Shown: positions 20,161-21,490 of the stretch, in pieces
Layout: the number at the start of each line of letters is the position of its first letter
Numbering within the stretch: the stretch's first letter is position 1
Virus record (IMG/VR): IMGVR_UViG_3300025098_000333
Coordinates: 1 to 21,490 of that record
DNA length: 21,490 nucleotides
Source: a virus
Reading direction: 5' to 3' (one strand)
The notes under the pieces: model-generated
Told to the model about the DNA's origin: nothing
The model's database searches: none
What the model saw: the letters and a program-made list of their open reading frames with translations, nothing else
Program-made: the position numbers and the translations under genes

Positions 20161-20814
20161 ATGGCTAAGAATAGTATTAGAGATTATGCAAACACTGCCG
20201 CATCTAACACAGATGTGCAGAGTCAAAACATTGACGAGGGCTGTAGTCCTGCTGGCATTAATAACGCCATCCGCGAGGTTATGGCTGACTTGGCAGATGT
20301 CAATGACGGCACTATCTCCCTTGTGTCTCCTGATTTTGATACGGCGACAATTAACAGCGTAGCTATTGATGCTTTTCCGTCTGGCACAAAGATGTTGTTT
20401 CAGCAGACTGCTGCGCCTACTGGTTGGACAAAAGACACCACGCATAATGACAAGGCTTTGCGTATTACAAGCGGCACTGTAGGCACTGGTGGTAGCGTAG
20501 CTTTTGAGACCGCCTTTGCAAGTCACACGCCTGCTGGCTCTGTTTCTGTTACTGTTGCCTCGCACACTCTAACGCTATCTGAAATCCCATCTCACAGTCA
20601 CGACATTGATTTGTTTGATGCGTCTGCCCCTAGCGGAACTAATCTTCGTGTAGCAGCTACCGATGATGTCGGCGACCAACGTACTGGCACACAGACTGCA
20701 ACATCTGGCGGTGCATCTGGTCACGGACACGCTGGCTCAACAGGCTCTTTCACAGGCACGGCCATTGACCTTGATGTCTCTTATGTGGATGTAATCATTG
20801 CAGCAAAAGACTAG
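20161..20814 (+). CDS. Tail fibre or collar-like receptor-binding protein with HxH motifs
   Basis: A 217-residue protein. The N-terminal 60 residues (NSIRDYANTAASNTDVQ; IREVMADLADVNDGT) form a virion-anchoring domain shared with the partial fibre at the window end. Then comes FPSGTKMLFQQTAAPTGWTK, the common opening of phage collar-type domains. Two His motifs follow, H145-S-H147 (IPSHSHD) and H188-G-H190, of the type that coordinates metal along the trimer axis in T4 gp12 and gp37 tips. The end is a strand YVDVIIAAKD. It probably binds the host receptor as a trimer. It starts four bases after the previous stop. Confidence 0.82.
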   Translation: MAKNSIRDYANTAASNTDVQSQNIDEGCSPAGINNAIREVMADLADVNDGTISLVSPDFDTATINSVAIDAFPSGTKMLFQQTAAPTGWTKDTTHNDKALRITSGTVGTGGSVAFETAFASHTPAGSVSVTVASHTLTLSEIPSHSHDIDLFDASAPSGTNLRVAATDDVGDQRTGTQTATSGGASGHGHAGSTGSFTGTAIDLDVSYVDVIIAAKD

Positions 20815-20817
20815 CCA

Positions 20818-21117
20818 ATGAAGTTGGAGGTCAAACATAACTGCCCCCTCAATAACTTCGAGCCTTGCAAGCAGATGGAGTGTGCTTGGTTTATTGAGGT
20901 GCGTGGTATGCACCCGCAGACAGGAGAAGAGATTTCTGAGTGGGGTTGTTCCATGTCCATGCTGCCTGTGCTATTAATAGAAAACGGCAGACAAACATCT
21001 CACGCTGGCGCGGCTATTGAGAGCTTCCGCAACGAGATGGTTAAGGCCAATGAGTTAAACACAGAGATTATGGTTGCCGCTGCTGAAGGGCGTAACCCAA
21101 ACCTTATAGAGGGCTGA
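20818..21117 (+). CDS. Conserved four-cysteine phage protein, 99 residues
   Basis: Reads MKLEVKHNCPLNNFEPCKQM then ECAWFIEVRGMHPQTGEEIS and EWGCSMSMLPVLLIENGRQT. Four cysteines (C9, C17, C22, C44) and the pattern 'CPL..F.PC....CAWF……G…WGC…LPVLL' point to a small metal-binding (zinc or iron-sulphur) domain followed by a helix AGAAIESFRNEMVKAN. The pattern recurs near tail-fibre genes in phages but no function is known. It is unusual in being a reduced-environment Cys cluster among virion genes, so it may act in the infected cell or as an assembly helper. The spacing to the fibre gene is three bases; no clear ribosome site. Confidence 0.78.
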   Translation: MKLEVKHNCPLNNFEPCKQMECAWFIEVRGMHPQTGEEISEWGCSMSMLPVLLIENGRQTSHAGAAIESFRNEMVKANELNTEIMVAAAEGRNPNLIEG

Positions 21118-21118
21118 T

Positions 21119-21490
21119 ATGACCAAATCAAATATCACTCAATACGACAATACAGCCGATAATAATACAGACATTCAAGACGTACCTCTTGGTGAAAATC
21201 AAATGTTTCCCGCGCATGTTAATAATGCGTTCCGTGAAATTATGGCTGACTTAGCTGATATCAATGACGGTACTGTCACCCTGACCAGTCCCTCTTTTGC
21301 TTCTGCCAGCCTGACGGGCAACCTGTCATTTGGCGACAACAACAAAGCCATCTTCGGTGCTGGGTCTGACTTGCAGATTTATCACGATGGGTCGAATAGT
21401 TATGTGCAGGATGCTGGAACGGGCGGCTTGTATTTAAGGGGTTCTTCTGAGATTGCACTTAGAAGCGCAACAAATGAAAACATCTTTTTA
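21119..21490 (+). CDS. Tail fibre protein, 5' part only (runs off the window)
   Basis: The ATG lies one base after the previous stop; 124 codons are visible and the frame is still open at the edge. The N-terminus carries the same anchor as the fibre at 20161 (FREIMADLADINDGT against IREVMADLADVNDGT, each followed by a Ser-Pro strand). Then comes FGDNNKAIFGAGSDLQIYHD and GSNSYVQDAGTGGLYLRGSS, a β-helical repeat very common in marine phage tail fibres. The gene is therefore a second fibre or fibre-base protein whose distal receptor-binding end is outside the window. Ribosome site weak (GAGGG). Confidence 0.85.
   Translation, partial: MTKSNITQYDNTADNNTDIQDVPLGENQMFPAHVNNAFREIMADLADINDGTVTLTSPSFASASLTGNLSFGDNNKAIFGAGSDLQIYHDGSNSYVQDAGTGGLYLRGSSEIALRSATNENIFL

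Noticed and set aside
20161-21490. Diversity-generating retroelement acting on the fibre genes
   Set aside because: No reverse transcriptase, template repeat or adenine-biased variable repeat was seen; the two fibres share only the anchor region.
1-21490. tRNA or rRNA genes
   Set aside because: No cloverleaf, GTTC-type T-loop with matching acceptor arms, or rRNA-like stretch was noticed on either strand; a dedicated scan was not possible.

Overview
This window is part of the genome of a double-stranded DNA tailed bacteriophage (Caudoviricetes), most likely a short-tailed podovirus. The evidence is a near-complete virion-assembly run in the order known from P22-like phages: a small-terminase candidate, large terminase, portal, scaffold, coat protein, head-tail adaptor, tail nozzle, three ejection-type proteins and tail fibres. 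The coat and adaptor proteins look like the SU10 families. I recognise the overall style of many small genes from marine and alphaproteobacterial phages, so a marine alphaproteobacterial host is my best guess, but no gene here proves the host. No integrase, repressor, lysis gene, tRNA or CRISPR was seen, so lifestyle is undecided.

Region 1 (1-2687, plus strand) is the end of an early DNA-metabolism block. It has two adjacent PD-(D/E)XK-type nuclease genes, a helix-turn-helix replication initiator whose own coding sequence holds tandem iterons next to an AT-rich stretch (a probable origin), two uncharacterised genes and an HNH endonuclease. Region 2 (2817-4444, minus strand) is a self-contained cassette running against everything else. 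It has one sigma70-like promoter, five tiny unrecognised genes with nearly identical ribosome-binding leaders, structured gaps between genes, and an intrinsic terminator at its end. Several of its products are very acidic and one is a small membrane protein, which suggests host takeover or counter-defence.

Region 3 (4369-5320) is the control centre. It contains a divergent promoter region with a perfect 6-bp-arm dyad, an AT-hook small-terminase candidate, and a gene-poor 448-bp stretch. That stretch carries three copies of a 19-bp dyad repeat, a polypyrimidine tract and two hairpins just before terL. These are candidates for packaging initiation and/or late-gene control.

Region 4 (5321-21490, plus strand) is the late operon. 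Large terminase is followed by six small coupled genes, five of them encoding very basic proteins (an AT-hook protein, a zinc-ribbon protein and Lys-rich tails), then portal, scaffold and coat. A C(UUCG)G hairpin follows the coat gene. Next come adaptor, fibre-like and solenoid proteins, a nozzle protein, a cupin, three ejection proteins and two tail fibres sharing an N-terminal anchor, with a four-cysteine protein between them. The last fibre runs off the window end. Genes mostly abut or overlap through ATGA, TGATG or TAATG junctions, indicating translational coupling.

The signals most worth a second look are the minus-strand cassette, the 18-bp dyad that recurs almost exactly at 4490 and 9794, the 19-bp dyad repeats before terL, the iteron-type origin inside the initiator gene, and the cluster of small basic proteins between terL and portal.
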